Below, one piece after another: positions 24,301 to 38,300 of a DNA stretch of 64,000 nucleotides; within the stretch, counting starts at the first letter, position 1; the number at the start of each line of letters is the position of its first letter. The DNA is taken from NCBI GenBank assembly GCA_003049465.1, contig PYSS01000150.1, positions 21,799 through 85,798 of the forward strand, read 5' to 3'. The translations under genes were made by a program, and so were the position numbers. The notes beneath the pieces were generated by a model. It was not told where the DNA came from and did not search any database. It saw only the letters and a program-made list of their open reading frames with translations. Source of the stretch: Magnaporthiopsis rhizophila. Its lineage: Eukaryota; Ascomycota; Sordariomycetes; Magnaporthales; Magnaporthaceae.

Positions 24301-26227
24301 TAGTATAATTTATTAAGGCTAATTGCCATATCCTGCTGCTATTATAGCTACCCTTTTTAGCATTCGATCTTTATTACCCGGAACTTATAATTATTGGGCT
24401 TCCTTATCGATTAATAATAATTTTTTTATTAAATTTGTTCAGTAACCCAATTTATTAAAAAATTATACTTTTTAAACTATAAAAAGCCTAAAATTAAATT
24501 TTTCCCTTCTATATTTATAACATTCAGAATTATTTCGCAAATTTTTCCCAAAAATCGAAATTTAAAATAATCAGTTTTAATATTAATTTTTCTTTTATTA
24601 AATATAATTAACTTTTATTTTATTATTATAAAATTATATGGTTCCTTTTTTTGATACATTAAAATATTATACCTTTTTACCGCTTTTAATAAAAAATAAT
24701 TTTTTTGGGCTTTATAATCGATTATAATTTTTATTTTTTGTTCTTTTTAATATATTATTATTCTAATATATTTATATTAATTGTTAATCATTATTATTAG
24801 GGTTTTTGCTGATTATTATTATTTTACCCGTGCCTTTTTTTCGGATAAACCCCTTAATTTTTTGTTTAAAATGCCCTTTTCCGGTTCCCGGTTGCCCTTA
24901 TTAAACGGATAAATCTGTTTATTTAGGTTTGCGCTTTTTTTTTATATAAATTTTGCATTCCAGCTTTTTACATATCCAATATATAAAAATTCCTGCCATA
25001 CATATTATAAAATATATTAATAATAATTTAAAGGTTGCTGCAAAACTTTTATAATCCATTTTTGCCATTTATCATTTCGGGAGCTGGTATTTTTATTATA
25101 AATATTGCACTAATTTTTCTTTTTTTTTTTATGAAAAAAAATTATATTTTAATTTTTTGGCTATATATTATTTGCAATTATTATACAAATATTCGGCCCA
25201 AAAAAGTTTATTATAATGGCCCGTTTTAAAATCTATATTTTTATAATTTAGCACGTATAATTATGCTAACCGTTAGTTCAGGTTCAGGATTTTTTCAAAT
25301 GGTACCCTATAATAAATAATCGATTAATTATCCTTTAACCAATCCAGGGCTTTTTTTTATCGTTCTGCGCTAATTTTTTGCATATCAAACTGCCGATAGG
25401 TTTGGGCTGGTCCCAAAACTATTAATTTATCTTTAAAAACCTAAATAAAATATACACCTTTTATATTTCCTTTTTAGTTATAAGGGGTTATTTTCCTATA
25501 TTAATTAGTTACTAATCGAGGTTTTGCTGGAGTTTTTTGAAATTGATCATATATTGTTCCTTATTAGGTTTTTTGTTACTGGGGCCTATTTTTGCTATTT
25601 TCCAAAACCCTGTTAAGTTTAACTTTTTTTTTAGGCTTGTAACAAATATATTTGGCCCAAAAATTATTCCATTTTTATATCCGTATCCGGGTTTTTTTCG
25701 GGATTATTAACCAAGGTATCCGATATATTTTTATTTCAGGCTAATTTTTCGAGCTTCCTGTTTTGCTTAGCAAATTTTTCCATTATCAATATGCAATTGC
25801 TACAGCACCTAATTTTTTTAAATTTTTTTAAAACTCGAGCCGCTGCATTATCCTTTTTTTCGAATATTATAAAATTGGTAATAATGCTAATTTCCCTTTT
25901 ATTATCGATGCAAAATTGGCCAATTTGTTGCATTATAGCAAACCGTTATTTAAAATAATACCTTATAATATTTTTATCGGAGCAATGGACCATACAATTT
26001 TTATTAAAATAATAAATTCAGCTAAGCAATATTTTAGGGCACAGGTTTCCCTCCGTTTATTATATTGCCCCAGGCAAGGCCGGGGTTATAGGTTTGTAAC
26101 CTTTTGACGCATTTTTCCGGCAAAAAACAGCCGCTTATCGGTTTTTTATAAATAATTTTTTTTAATATATCCTTCCTTTTTGCACTTAAAGCATTTTCCA
26201 TTTTTTGGATTTTTGAACCTAATATAC
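21400..26227 (-). pseudogene. Element A pol and part of gag, RIP-degraded
   Basis: On the minus strand the order, right to left, is the gag zinc-knuckle region (about 26,100-26,220), a spacer/protease part, reverse transcriptase (about 23,450-24,060), RNase H (about 23,000-23,300), integrase (about 21,900-22,900) and the chromodomain region. Assignment is by similarity to the same parts in B and C, which read the other way. The frame contains many stops and cannot encode a protein. The sequence stops abruptly at 26,227, where element B is inserted, and continues at 33,463. Confidence 0.75.
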
Positions 26228-26678
26228 TGTTACGACCGCAGCTGGCAGGGGACAGAAGGGCTGGGGCTAACCCCCAGTGGGATGCTTTTACCCCGCAGTT
26301 ATGAAGGCCAAGGGCCTGAATGACCAAGGCCAGGAGGGAGTTATGTGATTAGGCATTTACCTAAGCACGAGTGATATGTTTGTTATAAATATAGCAAATA
26401 TAGCACGGTGATATGTTTGTTATGAATATAACAAATATAGCACCGATATGGTATGGAAATTTACGTATATATAAAGGAGGATTTCCTATTGTGTGAGATA
26501 ATTTTGATTAAGGCTTTGGTATTAATTAACCTAAGTTAGTTTCAAGGTACCCTTTTGGGTAAGCAATTAAGATTTTTGTTATTATTTTAATCCCAATATA
26601 AGCGATTTTGTGGAAATTGTACTGCTTAACACCTTTTTTAGCGTATTTTACCTTAGGAGCAAAAAATTGTTTGTAATA
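26228..26678 (+). repeat. Element B 5' LTR
   Basis: 451 bp, the same length as the 3' copy. It starts with TGTTACGACC and carries GCTGGGGCTAACCCCCAGC, a 7-bp inverted repeat around five bases. It has two copies of an AT-rich unit with GATATGTTTGTTATAAATAT, then TATATATAAAGGAGG, a likely TATA box for the element. The end is TTGTAATA, a C-to-T change of the usual TTGTAACA. Confidence 0.9.
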
Positions 26679-26699
26679 TTTTGATTAATTTTGTTTAGT

Positions 26700-29600
26700 A
26701 TTTACCGGAGGTAACGAGCAATAATAATTATATCGATTGCAGGCAAAAAATCCAAAGGCATTATTATTGCTGGTAAAATATATAATAATTTTTTGGCGGT
26801 TATACAAATATTTATTGCGGAAATCGAAAAATTTAAAAAAGTTTAGGCCAAGCTTTATATTACTGTTAAATTTTACAAGTTCCTTTTACCTGATAAATAT
26901 AATAAGAAAAAAGGCAAAATTAAAATGTTCCTGACCAAATGCAAGGGGTATTTTTTGTTTTATTAAAATTATTTTTAGCAAAAGGAACAGAAAATTACTT
27001 ATACGGTTATGCGCTTGGATGGTAAAATTAAGGATTAGTTTGAGCTTATTTGGTTCGATTATTTAAAGGGGCACGATAAATCCAAAAAAAAAATTAAACT
27101 AATATTTGCCAATTTTGAAAAGTTCGGTGAAAAGGTTGCTAAGGTTTTCGGATAAGTTGACGAAAAACGGGTGGCCGAAAAAAAATTATTTTAGCTTTGG
27201 CAAAAAAGCCCCGTATTAATTTACATTTTTAAATTTTAATAACTGATTAATAAATTTAATTGAATAAAGGATACCAAAATAATTCAATTTTATTAAAAGT
27301 TAAGGAATAATGTGAAAAATAAGTTATTTAAGCAGGAACGATTTAAAAATTTTGTCAATTATATTATTACGGCTGTTTATATTAGTGATAAATTGTATAA
27401 ATGTTATTTTGAAAAGAAAGTTTAGCAAATTAAGCCAGTAGCGCAAAATAATAAAGCTAACCAAAAAAAGGCGAAATAGTAATAATTTATGGTTTATGGT
27501 ACATATTTTGGATTTATGAATTTTAGCGCAAGAATTATATATTAGTACAAAAAATAAAAATATATTAGGTTTAAAAATCCAAAAAATGGAAAGTATTTTA
27601 AATATGGGAAAAAAGGATATATTAAAAAGAATTATTTGCAAAAAAACCGATAAGCGGCCGTTTTTTGCCGAAAAAGCGTACCAGAAAGTTATAAGCTTAT
27701 AATTTTAAAATTATCCAAAACAACCAAATAAGCGGTAAAAAAAAGCCTGTGCCCCGAAATATTATTTAGCTAAATTTATTATTTTAATAAAAATTGTATG
27801 GCCTATTATTTTGATAAAAATGCCACAGGGTATTATTTTAAGTAATAGTTTGCTATAATATAACAAATGGGCCAATTTTAAATTAATAATAAAAGGGAAA
27901 TTGGCGGTATTATTAACTTTATAATATCCGAAAAAAAGGATAATATAATAATTTAAATTTTGAAAAAATTTGGCAGAACCAGGTGCTGTAATAATTGTAT
28001 ACCAATAGCGGAAAAATTTGCCGAATACAAAAAAGTGTTAAATATTTTGGTTAATAATTCCGAGAAAAAATTAAATACAAATAAAAAAATAAAATAACCC
28101 TTGGGCTAAATATATTTGTTATAAGCCCAGAAAAAAAAGCTGGACTTAATAAAATATTGGAAAATTACGAAAATGGACCCCAATAACGGAAAATCCAGCA
28201 AAAAACAATATATGGTTAATTTTAAAAAATTCCAATAAAAATTTGACCAGTAATTAATTAATATAAAAAAATAATCCTTTATAATTAAAAAGGAAATATG
28301 GAAAGCATATATTTTATTTAAATTTTTGGAAATAAACTGGTGGTTTTGGGATTAACCCAAATTTATCGGTAGTTTAATATGCGAGAAACCGGTGCAAAAT
28401 AATAAAAAAAACCCCTGAATTGGTTAAGGGATAATTAGTTGGTTATTTATTACGGGGCATTATTCGAGGATATTTCGAACCTGGACTAACGGTTAGTATG
28501 GCCATATGTGCTAAACCATAAGGATATGGATCCCGAGGCGGGCTATTATGATAAATTTTTTTGGGCCAAATATTTGTATAATAATTGCAAGTGGTATATG
28601 GCTAAAAAGCTGAAATACGATTTTTTCCCACAGAAAAAAGGAAAAAAACCAGTATAATATTTACAATAGGAATATTAATTTCCGAAATGGTGGATAATAA
28701 GGGTGGGTTATAAAAATTTTGCGGCAATTTTCGAGTTATTGCCAGTATACCCCATAATATATTTAGCAGAAATTTTTATATACCAGATATGCGGAAAACT
28801 GGAATATAAAATATATATAGAAAAAAAAGCAAGGGTTTGGATAAATGGATTTGCCCGGTTGATAGGAATAATTAAAGCCCGGAAGCAGGCGCCCCAAATA
28901 AAAAATTAGGGAATTTATCCGAAAATAGGGCACGGATAAAGCAATAATTAGCGAAATTTTTAGCAGTAATAATTAATAATTAATACGAATATATTAGGAT
29001 AATAGTGTACTGGAAAAAACAAAAAATAAAAATTATAATTAATTGCGGAGTTTAAGAAAATTATTTTTTATTAAAAATAGTAAAAAGGTACGGTATTCCG
29101 ATATATTAGAAAAAAAAACCATATAATTTTACGATGGTAAAATAAAAGCCAATTATATTTAATAAAAAAAAGATCGATACTAAAATTGATTATTTTAAAT
29201 TTTGATTTTTGGGAAAAATTTGCGAAATAATCCTGGACGTTATAAATATGGGAGGGGAAAACCTAATTTTAGGCTTTTTATAATTTAAAAAATATAACCT
29301 TTTAATAAATTGGGTTACCGAATAAATTTAATGGAGGGAATTATTATTGATCAGCGAAAAAGTCCAATAGCCACGGGCCCCGGGTAATAAAGATTGGATA
29401 CTAAAAAAGGTAGCCATAACGGCGGCAGGATATAGCAATTAGCCCTGGTAAACCGTATTAATCAAAATGCTAATAAATATGGATATAAATGGGCCCAACA
29501 AGCAAAAAATTATTAAGGATAGATTTAAAAACGTTTTTGAGGAATATTATAAATATTGGAGATTATTTTAAAAAGATTTGGAAATGGTATTACCGAAATA

Positions 29601-32290
29601 TGGACCATTTGATTATAAAATTAAGCTTAAACCGGAAGTACAGTTTAAATATCAAAAGTTGTATCGATTAAACCTTTGGCAAAAAAAACTATTATAAAAA
29701 TAATTAAAGGAAAAAATTAGAAAAAAAATTATTAAATTTTTTGATTTTTTTATAGGATACAAAATTTTGTTTGTTTTTAAAAAAAACGGAAAAAAATGGA
29801 TATATATCAATTATTATCCGTTAAATTAAAAAATAATAAAAGACCGGTATTTTTTATCCCTAATTAACAAATTTAAAAATAGGTTTGGAAAAAGCCGGTA
29901 ATTTATAGCCTTAGATTTATGCAAAGCTTATAATTTATTAAAAATTAAGGAAAGGGATAAATAAAAAACCGCTTTTTGGATTAAGCTTAAAATTTTCGAA
30001 TTACTGGTAATAATTTTTGGGCTTATTAATGCACCAGCCATATTTTAGCGAATAATTAACCATATATTGCAAAAATATTTCAATATTTTTGCCTTTGCAT
30101 ATTTGGATAATATTTTGATTTTTTTAAATATATTAAAAAAATATAAATAATACATGTATAAAATATTATAAAAATTGCAGGATGCAAAGCTTTTGGTTAA
30201 CCCGGACAAATGTATATAGCATTTTTTAAAGGTAATTTTTTTTGGGTTTATTATTAAATAAGGAAAAATTCGGATAAAACCCAAAAAGGTACAGGCGATA
30301 AAAAATTGGCCTGTATTTACCATAATTAAAAAAGTGCAAAATTTTTTGGGATTTTTAAATTTTTACCGAAAATTTATCCGAAATTTTAACAAAAAGGTTA
30401 TATTATTTATGGATTTTACCAAAAATAATACCCAATTTTATTAGGGGATACAAAAATAAATAATTTTTGATTTGCTAAAAAAAGCTATTATCCAAATACC
30501 GGTACTGATAATACCAAACCCAGAAAAAATTTTTAAAATTAAAATTAATATATTGAATTTTGCTATTAAAAGATAACTGGGATAATAAAACGATTAAAAA
30601 AGGTTGCACTTTTGTACATTTTTTTTGCAAAAATTAAACGGACCTAAGCTAAATTATTAAATCCACGATAAAAAGCTTTTTGCTATTATTAAAATTTTAA
30701 AAGAATAAAGGGTATATTTGTGCAAAGCTAACCACCAAATTATAATGTACATTAATTATAAAAATTTATCACAGTTTATTATTAGCCAAATGCTGAATAA
30801 AAGATAAATCCAATAAAACTAATTTTTTTAAAATTATAATTTTCGAATCAAAATTAAAAAAGGATTAAAAAATGGCCGAGCGGATGTTTTAAACTGTTAA
30901 CCAAATTATTAAATGGATATATTACCAAAAATATGCATAATTTTGGCTAAAGGATCAAACGGATCCCTGATTCTGGCGCAGCAAACATTAGCCAAAATAA
31001 CCCGACAGAAAAATTGGACCCCAGAAAAAATCCAGCAAATTTATAGCCAAATAATTAATGGATACCAAGGGATTATTAAAACCTGGAAAAAGTTTTAACA
31101 ATATTACAGGTTTATAAAAATTTGTGCCAAAATGAAAAATATAATTAAAAATTGCAAGGATTATGCGAAAAATAAAACCAGCAGGCACAAACTTTATGGA
31201 TTATTATAATTTTTACCAGTATTTAATAAAGTATAGCAAAAAATTACAGCGGATTTTGTTATAGGGCTATCCAAATTAAGGGAATTTTTTTACAAATATC
31301 CAATACAATAATATTATGGTAATAATTAACCGATTTACCAAATATATTATATATTTACCGTTTAAAAAAAATGCGAAAATTACAAATCTAGCTTATATTT
31401 TTATCCGAAATATAATTACGGAATATGGAATACCAAAATGTATAATTTTAAACCGAAACAAATTATTTAATAGCAAATTTTAAAAATAATTTACGGCAAA
31501 TTTAGGTGCAAAATATACCTTTTTTATAGTTTATTATTTTCAGACGGATAAGCAAATAAAACGAATAAACCAAACCATAAAATAATATTTATATTATTTT
31601 ATTAATTATAAATAAAATAACTGGGTATAATTACTCCCTATAATATAATTTGTATATAATAATTCAGTGTATAAAAGCACGGGAATTATACCATTTTATA
31701 CAAATTACGGGTATATATTTACGGTATATAAAAAACCCAAAGCAGAACCATATACCTTAATAACAGAAATACAGGTAAAAAAATTTACCAAACTGCACAA
31801 AAATTTTCAAATAAAATTAAAAAAATTACAATAATATATATTTATACAGGCTAATAAAAAAAAATCGAAAAACCAACCTTTAAAAAAAAGGATAACATTT
31901 ATTTTTTTTAACGCAATATTAAAATAAAACGATTAAATAATAAGCTAAATTACAAAAAATTGGAACCGTTCAAAATCCTAAGGAAAATTTCCGATATTAA
32001 TTACAAATTTTAATTATTACCAACCATATATAATTATCCGGTTTTTTATATCGATCTATTTAAATTAGCGCTATTAGGGTTTAAAAATAACAAATTAATA
32101 AAAATCGATCTAAAATAAAAGTATAAAATCGAAAAAATTTTGAACAAAAAAACCATCGATAAAATTAAATATTATTTAATTAAATGGGCAGGGTATAAAA
32201 TTAAAAAAAGCATTTGGAAAAAAAAACAAACCTAAAGGGTGTGCCAAAAATTTTTAAAAAATATCGGCGGAAGGTTTTTGGTAAAAAATT
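26700..32290 (+). pseudogene. Element B gag-pol with chromodomain, RIP-degraded
   Basis: A capsid-like gag at about 26,740-27,700 shows the Retrotrans_gag pattern. Its CCHC zinc knuckle, near 27,590-27,640, now reads with Tyr in Cys positions. Reverse transcriptase lies at about 29,680-30,640; its catalytic YLDD motif is now YLDN near 30,105. RNase H follows to about 30,830, integrase at about 30,900-31,800, and a C-terminal chromodomain at about 32,100-32,260 (YYLIKWAGY). The changes are dominated by C-to-T and G-to-A, giving TAA and TAG in place of Gln and Trp codons. It is non-functional. Confidence 0.85.
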
Positions 32291-32419
32291 AATACCAGTA
32301 CCGGAATTTGGATTTTGGCTCGGAACACCCGTACCAAAATAATTTACCTGATTAAAATAGGGCCAGCAGATTAAGGTTAGGATTAATCCTATAATTGGCC
32401 TAGCTTAAAAATAACGAAG

Positions 32420-32810
32420 GAAAATTAAGGGCCAGCAAATCCGGGGGCGCAATAGGGGCCTATGCGGCCGTTTTTTCGGCTTTTTTCTGCTCGACCTGTT
32501 TTAATTCCTTAATACTGCTGATTTTGCGGCGGATTGCGCGGGTCAGCTTTTTGCGCTATTGTTTTTTTTGTTTGCAAAGGTGCTTAATTTTTGCATTTAT
32601 CGATCGATGCTTTTTTTTTGCGGTTTTTAGCTTTTCTTTTACGCAAGTATGCTGAGTGCTATAAATAAGGAGGTGTTTGGGGGACGGGTCCAGAATGTTG
32701 CAACAAAAACGCCCGAGGCAAATGCACCGGTTGCAACGTGAACGGTTGCGCGAAAATGCGTTACAATAAGCGAAGCCGTTGGTTTTGCAGTTGGAATAAA
32801 AAGGTATAAT
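32420..32810 (-). pseudogene. Element B accessory frame, antisense to gag-pol
   Basis: On the minus strand one frame runs from about 32,800. It gives a cysteine-rich start (C-N-A-F-S-R-N-R-S-R-C-x2-C-x-C, then C-C-N-I-L-D-P), a basic coiled-coil segment with KLKTAKKK and KQKKQ, RAIRRKISSIKELKQV, and a Pro-rich APIAPP tail. Only two or three stops interrupt about 125 codons, fewer than in the gag-pol part. It lies between the chromodomain and the polypurine tract and matches the frames in A and C. Function unknown. Confidence 0.55.
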
Positions 32811-33011
32811 AATAGGGGATAAAATAATGAAAGTAAGGAGGTTGTTCTAACGGACGGTTAAAAATGCCGGTTTATGCTTTTGCATTTAACCAAATATTTT
32901 GTTAGAAAAAGGGGATAAAAAAATGGTAAAAAAGGAAAAAAATTTATTATTAACGGAAGGTTGGGGCTATAAGTATGGCCAAAAGGATTTGGCTTAGGAG
33001 GGGAGACCTGA

Positions 33012-33462
33012 TGTTATAATTGTAGCTGGCAGGGGACAAAAGGGCTGGGGTTAACCCCCAGCGGGATGCTTTTACCTTATAGTTATAAAAGCCAAAGGCC
33101 TGAATGACCAAGGCTAGAAGGGAGTTACGTGATTAGGCATTTATTTAAGCACGAATAATATATTTGCTATAAATATAGCAAATATAGCACGGTGATATGT
33201 TTGTTATGAATATAGCAAATATAGCACCGATATGGTATAAAAATTTATGTGTATATAAAGGAGGATTTTTTATTGTATGAGATAGTTTTGATTGAGGCTT
33301 TGGCATTAGTTAATTTAAGTTAGCTCCAAGGCACCCCTTTGGGTAAGCAATCGAGATTTTTGTTATTATTTTAGTTCCAGCACAAGCAACCTTGTAGAAA
33401 CTGTACTGCTTAATACCTTTCCTAGCGTATTTTACCTTAGGAGCAGAGAACCGTTTGTAACA
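33012..33462 (+). repeat. Element B 3' LTR
   Basis: 451 bp, starting TGTTATAATTG and ending GTTTGTAACA. The last 120 bp keep near-normal composition. It differs from the 5' copy mainly by C-to-T and G-to-A transitions. Confidence 0.9.
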
Positions 33463-34348
33463 TATATTTCTGTTTTTTTTGCTAATATATAACTCCAGCA
33501 CTAAAATTTATAGGTTCAGGATATATATTATAAACCGTGGATTATTATTATTTTGCTTTTTTCTGGTTAATTTTATTATTTTGCGCTACTAGCTTAATTT
33601 GCTGGGCTTTTTTCTCAAAATATCATTTGTATAATTTATCACTAATACAAATGGCTATAATAATATAATTAACAAAATTTTCAGATTGTTCCTGCTTGAA
33701 CAATTTATTTTTTTTATTATTTTTTAACCTTTGGTAAAACTGGATTATTTTGATATTTTCCGTTCAATTAAGTTTATTAACCAGCTGCTGAAATTTGGAA
33801 ATATAAATTAACGCGGGGCTTTTTTGCCAAAATTAAAATAACTTTTTCTCGGCTACCCATTTTTTATTAACCTGTCCAAAAACCTTGGTAACCTTTTTTC
33901 CGAACCTTTCGAAATTGGCAAATACCAGCTTGATTTTTTTCTTGGACTTATTATACCCCTTTAAATAATCGGACCAAATAGGTTCGAACTAATCCTTAAC
34001 CTTATTATCCAAATATATAACTGTATAAATAACTTTCTGTTTTTCCCGCTAAAAATGATCTCGATAAAATAAAAAATACCCTTTGCATTTGGTTAGGAAT
34101 ATTTTAATTTTACTTTTTTTCCTATTATATTTATTAAGTAAAAAAAATTTATAAAATTTAACAGCAATATAAAATTTTATCTAAATTTTTTTAAATTTCT
34201 CGATTTCCGTAATAAATATTTGCATAGCTACCGAGGGATTGCTGTACAATTTGCCAATAATAATAATGCCCTCGGGTTTTTTGCCTATAATTAATATAAT
34301 TATTATTGCTTATTATCTCCGGTAAATACTAAACAGGATCAGTTAAAA
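33463..34348 (-). pseudogene. Element A gag remnant, right of element B
   Basis: Read on the minus strand this continues the element A gag from its N-terminus to the point interrupted by B. It matches the gag region of B and C (for example the stretch encoding KCKGYF-FYQNYF), with many stops. The segment next to the LTR corresponds to the untranslated leader and primer-binding area. Confidence 0.75.
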
Positions 34349-34841
34349 TGTTACAAACGATTTTTTACTTTTAAAATAAGGTATATTAAAAAAGGTAATA
34401 AGCAGTATAATTTTTATAAGGTTACCTTGTGCTAAAAACTGTATAATAACAAAAATTTCAATTATTTGCCCAAAGGAATATTTTGGAACTAATTTAGGTT
34501 AATTAATACCAAAACCTTAATCAAAAATTATTTAACACAAAAAAAGAAACCTTTGCCTTATATACCAACGTTTCTTTCATACCATATTTGTGCTAATTTT
34601 TTGGATTTATTATTTTGCTATAAATCCATAAATCTTTGGATCTATTGCTCTGCTACAAATCCACAAATTTTTGGATCTGTTGCTTTGCTATAAATCCACA
34701 AATCCTTGAATCTGTTGCTCTGCTGCAGATCCACAAAACCCGATTAGGTAAGCGCCTGATCACGTGACTTCTTCGCGTAGCCTGGCTTTAATCATTCGGC
34801 CCCTGGCCTTCATAACTGCGGGGTAAAAGCGTCCTGCTGGG
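34349..34841 (-). repeat. Element A right LTR (its 5' LTR), main part
   Basis: 493 bp of the LTR; the last 46 bp are at 42291-42336 beyond element C, making 539 bp in all. It starts TGTTACAAACG and carries the same four 31-32-bp tandem units as the left LTR. The right 150 bp is near-normal in composition and contains ATCACGTGAC, an E-box-like palindrome. CTGGG at 34837-34841 is the target duplicated by element C. Confidence 0.9.
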
Positions 34842-35335
34842 TGTTACAACCACAGCTGGCAGGGGACAGGAGGGCTGGGGCTAACCCCCAGCGGGACGCC
34901 TTTACCCTGCAGTTATGAAGGCCAGGGGCCGAATGATCAAAGCTAAGCTAAAAAGAAGGAAGTCACGTGATCAGGCATTTATCTAAGCACGGGTGATATG
35001 TTTGATATGTTCGTTATATAACATAGCAGATATAACAAATATAGCACAGTGATATGTTCGTTATGTGATATGGCAAATATAGCAAATATAGCACAAATAT
35101 AATAGGGAAGGGTTGCTGGTATATAAAGCAAGGGATTTTTATTGTGTTAAAATAGCTTTTAACTAAGGCTTTGGCATTAGTTAACCTAAGTTAGTTCCAA
35201 GGCATTTTTTTGGGCAAATAATCGAGATTTTTGTTATTACCCAGTTTCCCCAGTATAAGCAATCTTGTGAAAACTATATTGTTTAGCACCTTTTTTAACG
35301 TACCTTACCCTAAAAGCAAAAAACCGTTTGTAACA
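34842..35335 (+). repeat. Element C 5' LTR
   Basis: 494 bp. The first 150 bp retain normal composition and an AGTCACGTGATCAGG palindromic core. Then come repeats of a GATATGTTCGTTATAT-like unit and TATATAAAG, a likely TATA box. It ends CCGTTTGTAACA. Confidence 0.92.
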
Positions 35336-35399
35336 TTTTAACTGATCCTGTTCAGTATTTACCGAAAGTAATAAGCAATAATAATTATATTAACCGCAG

Positions 35400-38300
35400 G
35401 CAAAAAATCCGAGGGTATTATTATTACCGGCAAAATGTATAATAATTTTTCGGCGGCCATGCAAGCACTTATTGCGAAAATCGAAAAATTTAAAGAAGCT
35501 CAGGCGAAGCCCTATATTACCGTTAAATTTTACAAATTTTTTTCACCCGATAAATATAATAGAAAGAAAAGCAAAATCAAAATGTTCCTGACCAAATACA
35601 AAGGATATTTTTTGTTTTATCAAAATTATTTTTAGCGGGAGGAATAAAAAGTTGCTTATGCGGCTATGCATTTAAATGGTAAAATTAAAGATTGGTTTAA
35701 GCCCATTTGGTTTAATTACCTAAAAAGGCATAACAAATCCAAAAAAAAAAACCAAATTAATATTTGCCAATTTCGAAAAGTTCGGTGAGAAAATTGCTAA
35801 AGTTTTCGGACAGGTTAATAAAAAATGGGTAACCGAAAGGAAATTGTTTCAGCTCCGGCAAAAAAGCCCCGTATTAACCTATATTTCCGAATTCCAGCAA
35901 CTGGTTAACAAATTTAACTGGACGAAGGATACTAAAATAACCCAGCTTTATTAAAGGCTAAAGAATAATATAAAAAATAAGCTGTTCAAACAGAAATAAT
36001 CTGAAAATTTTGTTAATTATATTATTACGGTTATCCGTATTAATAATAAATTGTATAAATATTGCTTTGAGAAAAAAATCCAGCAAACCAAACCAGTGGT
36101 GCAAAATAATAAAACCAATCAAAAAAAAGCAAAATAATAATAATCCACGGTTTATAGTACACATTTTGGACCTATAAATTTTAATACAAAAGTTACACAC
36201 CAATATAAGGAATAAAAGTATATCAGGTTTAAAAATTTAAAAAATAAAAAATATTTTAAGTATAAAAAAAAAGGATATATTAAAAAAAATTGCTTGCAAA
36301 AAAACCGATAAGCAGTTATTTTTTGCCAAAAAAATACGCCAAAGGGCCGTTAATTTATAATTCCAGGTTTATCCAAAACGATCGAATAAGCGGAGGAAAA
36401 AAGCCTGTGCTCCGAAATGTTGTTTAGTTGAACCTATTGTTTTAATAAAAATTGTATAACCCATTATTCCGATAAAAATGTTACAAAATATTACCCTAAG
36501 CAATGGTTTGCTATAATGCAATAAATAGGCCAACCCTGGGGTGATAATAAAATAACCCAAAGTTCGAAAAAATTTGAGGGGGCCTAATGCAGTAATAATA
36601 ATATACTAATAGCGGAAAAATTTACCGGATAAGGCAGAAAATTTAAAAAATTAGCCCGGTACAAAAGCGTGTTAAATACCTCGGTTAACGATTTTAAAAA
36701 AAGCTTAGATACAAATGCAAAGGTGGAATTATTTTTGGGCTAAATGCATTAGTTATAAGCCTAAAAAAAAAAACTGGGCCTGATAAAGTACTGGAAAATT
36801 ACGAAAATGGACCCTAATAATGGGAAACCCAGCAGGGAACAATATATGGTTAATTTTAAAAAATTTTAATAAAAATTTGATTAGTAACTAATTAATATAG
36901 GAAAATAACCCCCCATAATTAAGGAGGAAATATAAAAAGCGTACATTTTACTCAAATTTTTGGAAATAAATTAATAATTTTGGGATTAACCCAAACCTAT
37001 TAGCAGTTTAATATGCAAAAAACCGGCGTAAAACGATAAAAAAAAACCCCTAAATTGGTTAAAGGATAATCAATCGGTTACTTATTACAGGGCACTATTC
37101 GAAGATATTTTGAACCTGGACCAATAATTAGTGCAGCCATATGCATTAAACCACAAAAATATGGATCCCGATACAGGCTATTATAATAAATTTTTTTGGG
37201 CCGAATACCTGTATAACAATTATAAATAATATATGGCCAAAAAACTAAAGCACGATTTTTTTCCACAAAAAAAGGAAAAAAAACCAGTGCAATACCCATA
37301 ATAGGAATACCAGTTTCCGAAATGGTGGATAATAAAAATGGGTTATAAAAGTTTCGCAGCAATTTTTATGCTATTACCAGCTTATTTTATAATATGCTTA
37401 ATAGGAATTCTTATACACCAGATATACGGGAAACCGGAGTGCAAAATATATATGGAAAAAAAAGCAAAGGCCTAAATAAATAGGTTTGCCCGATCGATAG
37501 GAATAATTGGGGCCTGGCAGCAGGCGTTCCAAGCAAAAAATTAGAAAATTTATCCAAAAATAGGGCACGGGTAAGGCAATAACCAGCAAAATTTTTAATA
37601 ATAACGATTATCGATCAGTATAAGCATATCAGAATAACGATATATTGGAAAAGGCAAAAAATAAAAATTATAATCAATTGCAAAGCCCAAAAAAATTATT
37701 TTTCACCAAAAACGGTAAAAAGGTACAGCATTTTAACGTATCAAAAAAAGGAACCATATAACTTTATAATAGTGAAATAAAAGCCAGTTATATTTAATAA
37801 AAGAAGGATCGATACTGAAACTGATTATTTCAAATTTCGATTTTTGGGAAAAACCTGCAAAATAACCCTGAATATTATAAATATAAAAAAGGAAAACCTA
37901 ATTTTAGGTATTTTATAATTTAAAAAGTATAACCCCCTAATAAATTAGGTTACCGAACAAATTTAATGAAAGGAATTATTATTAACCAGCAGGAAAGCCC
38001 AATAATTACGGGCCCCGGGTAATAAAAATCGGACGCCAAAAAGGATAGCTGTAACGGCGGCAAAATATGGCAATCAGCCCTGGCAAACCGTACTAACCAA
38101 AATATTAACAAATACAGATATAAATAAACCCGATAAGCAGGGAATTATTAAAAATAAATTTAAAAATGTCCCTAAAAAATATTATAAATATTGGAGGTTG
38201 TTCCAGAAAAATTTGGAAATGGTATTACCGGAATATGGACCGTTTAATTACAAAATTAAGCTTAAATCGGAAGCATAGCTTAAGTACCAAAAGTTATATT

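Larger units (their letters stand above)
26228..33462 (+). mobile_element. Element B: Ty3/gypsy chromovirus inserted in element A
   Basis: 7,235 bp with 451-bp LTRs at both ends. It begins TGTTACGACCGC and ends TTTGTAACA. The flanking 5 bp are TATAC on the left (26223-26227) and TATAT on the right (33463-33467), equal apart from a C-to-T change. Sequence left of 26,228 and right of 33,463 is continuous with element A's gag region read on the minus strand. A purine-rich tract (AGGAGGGGAGA) lies just before the 3' LTR. Confidence 0.92.
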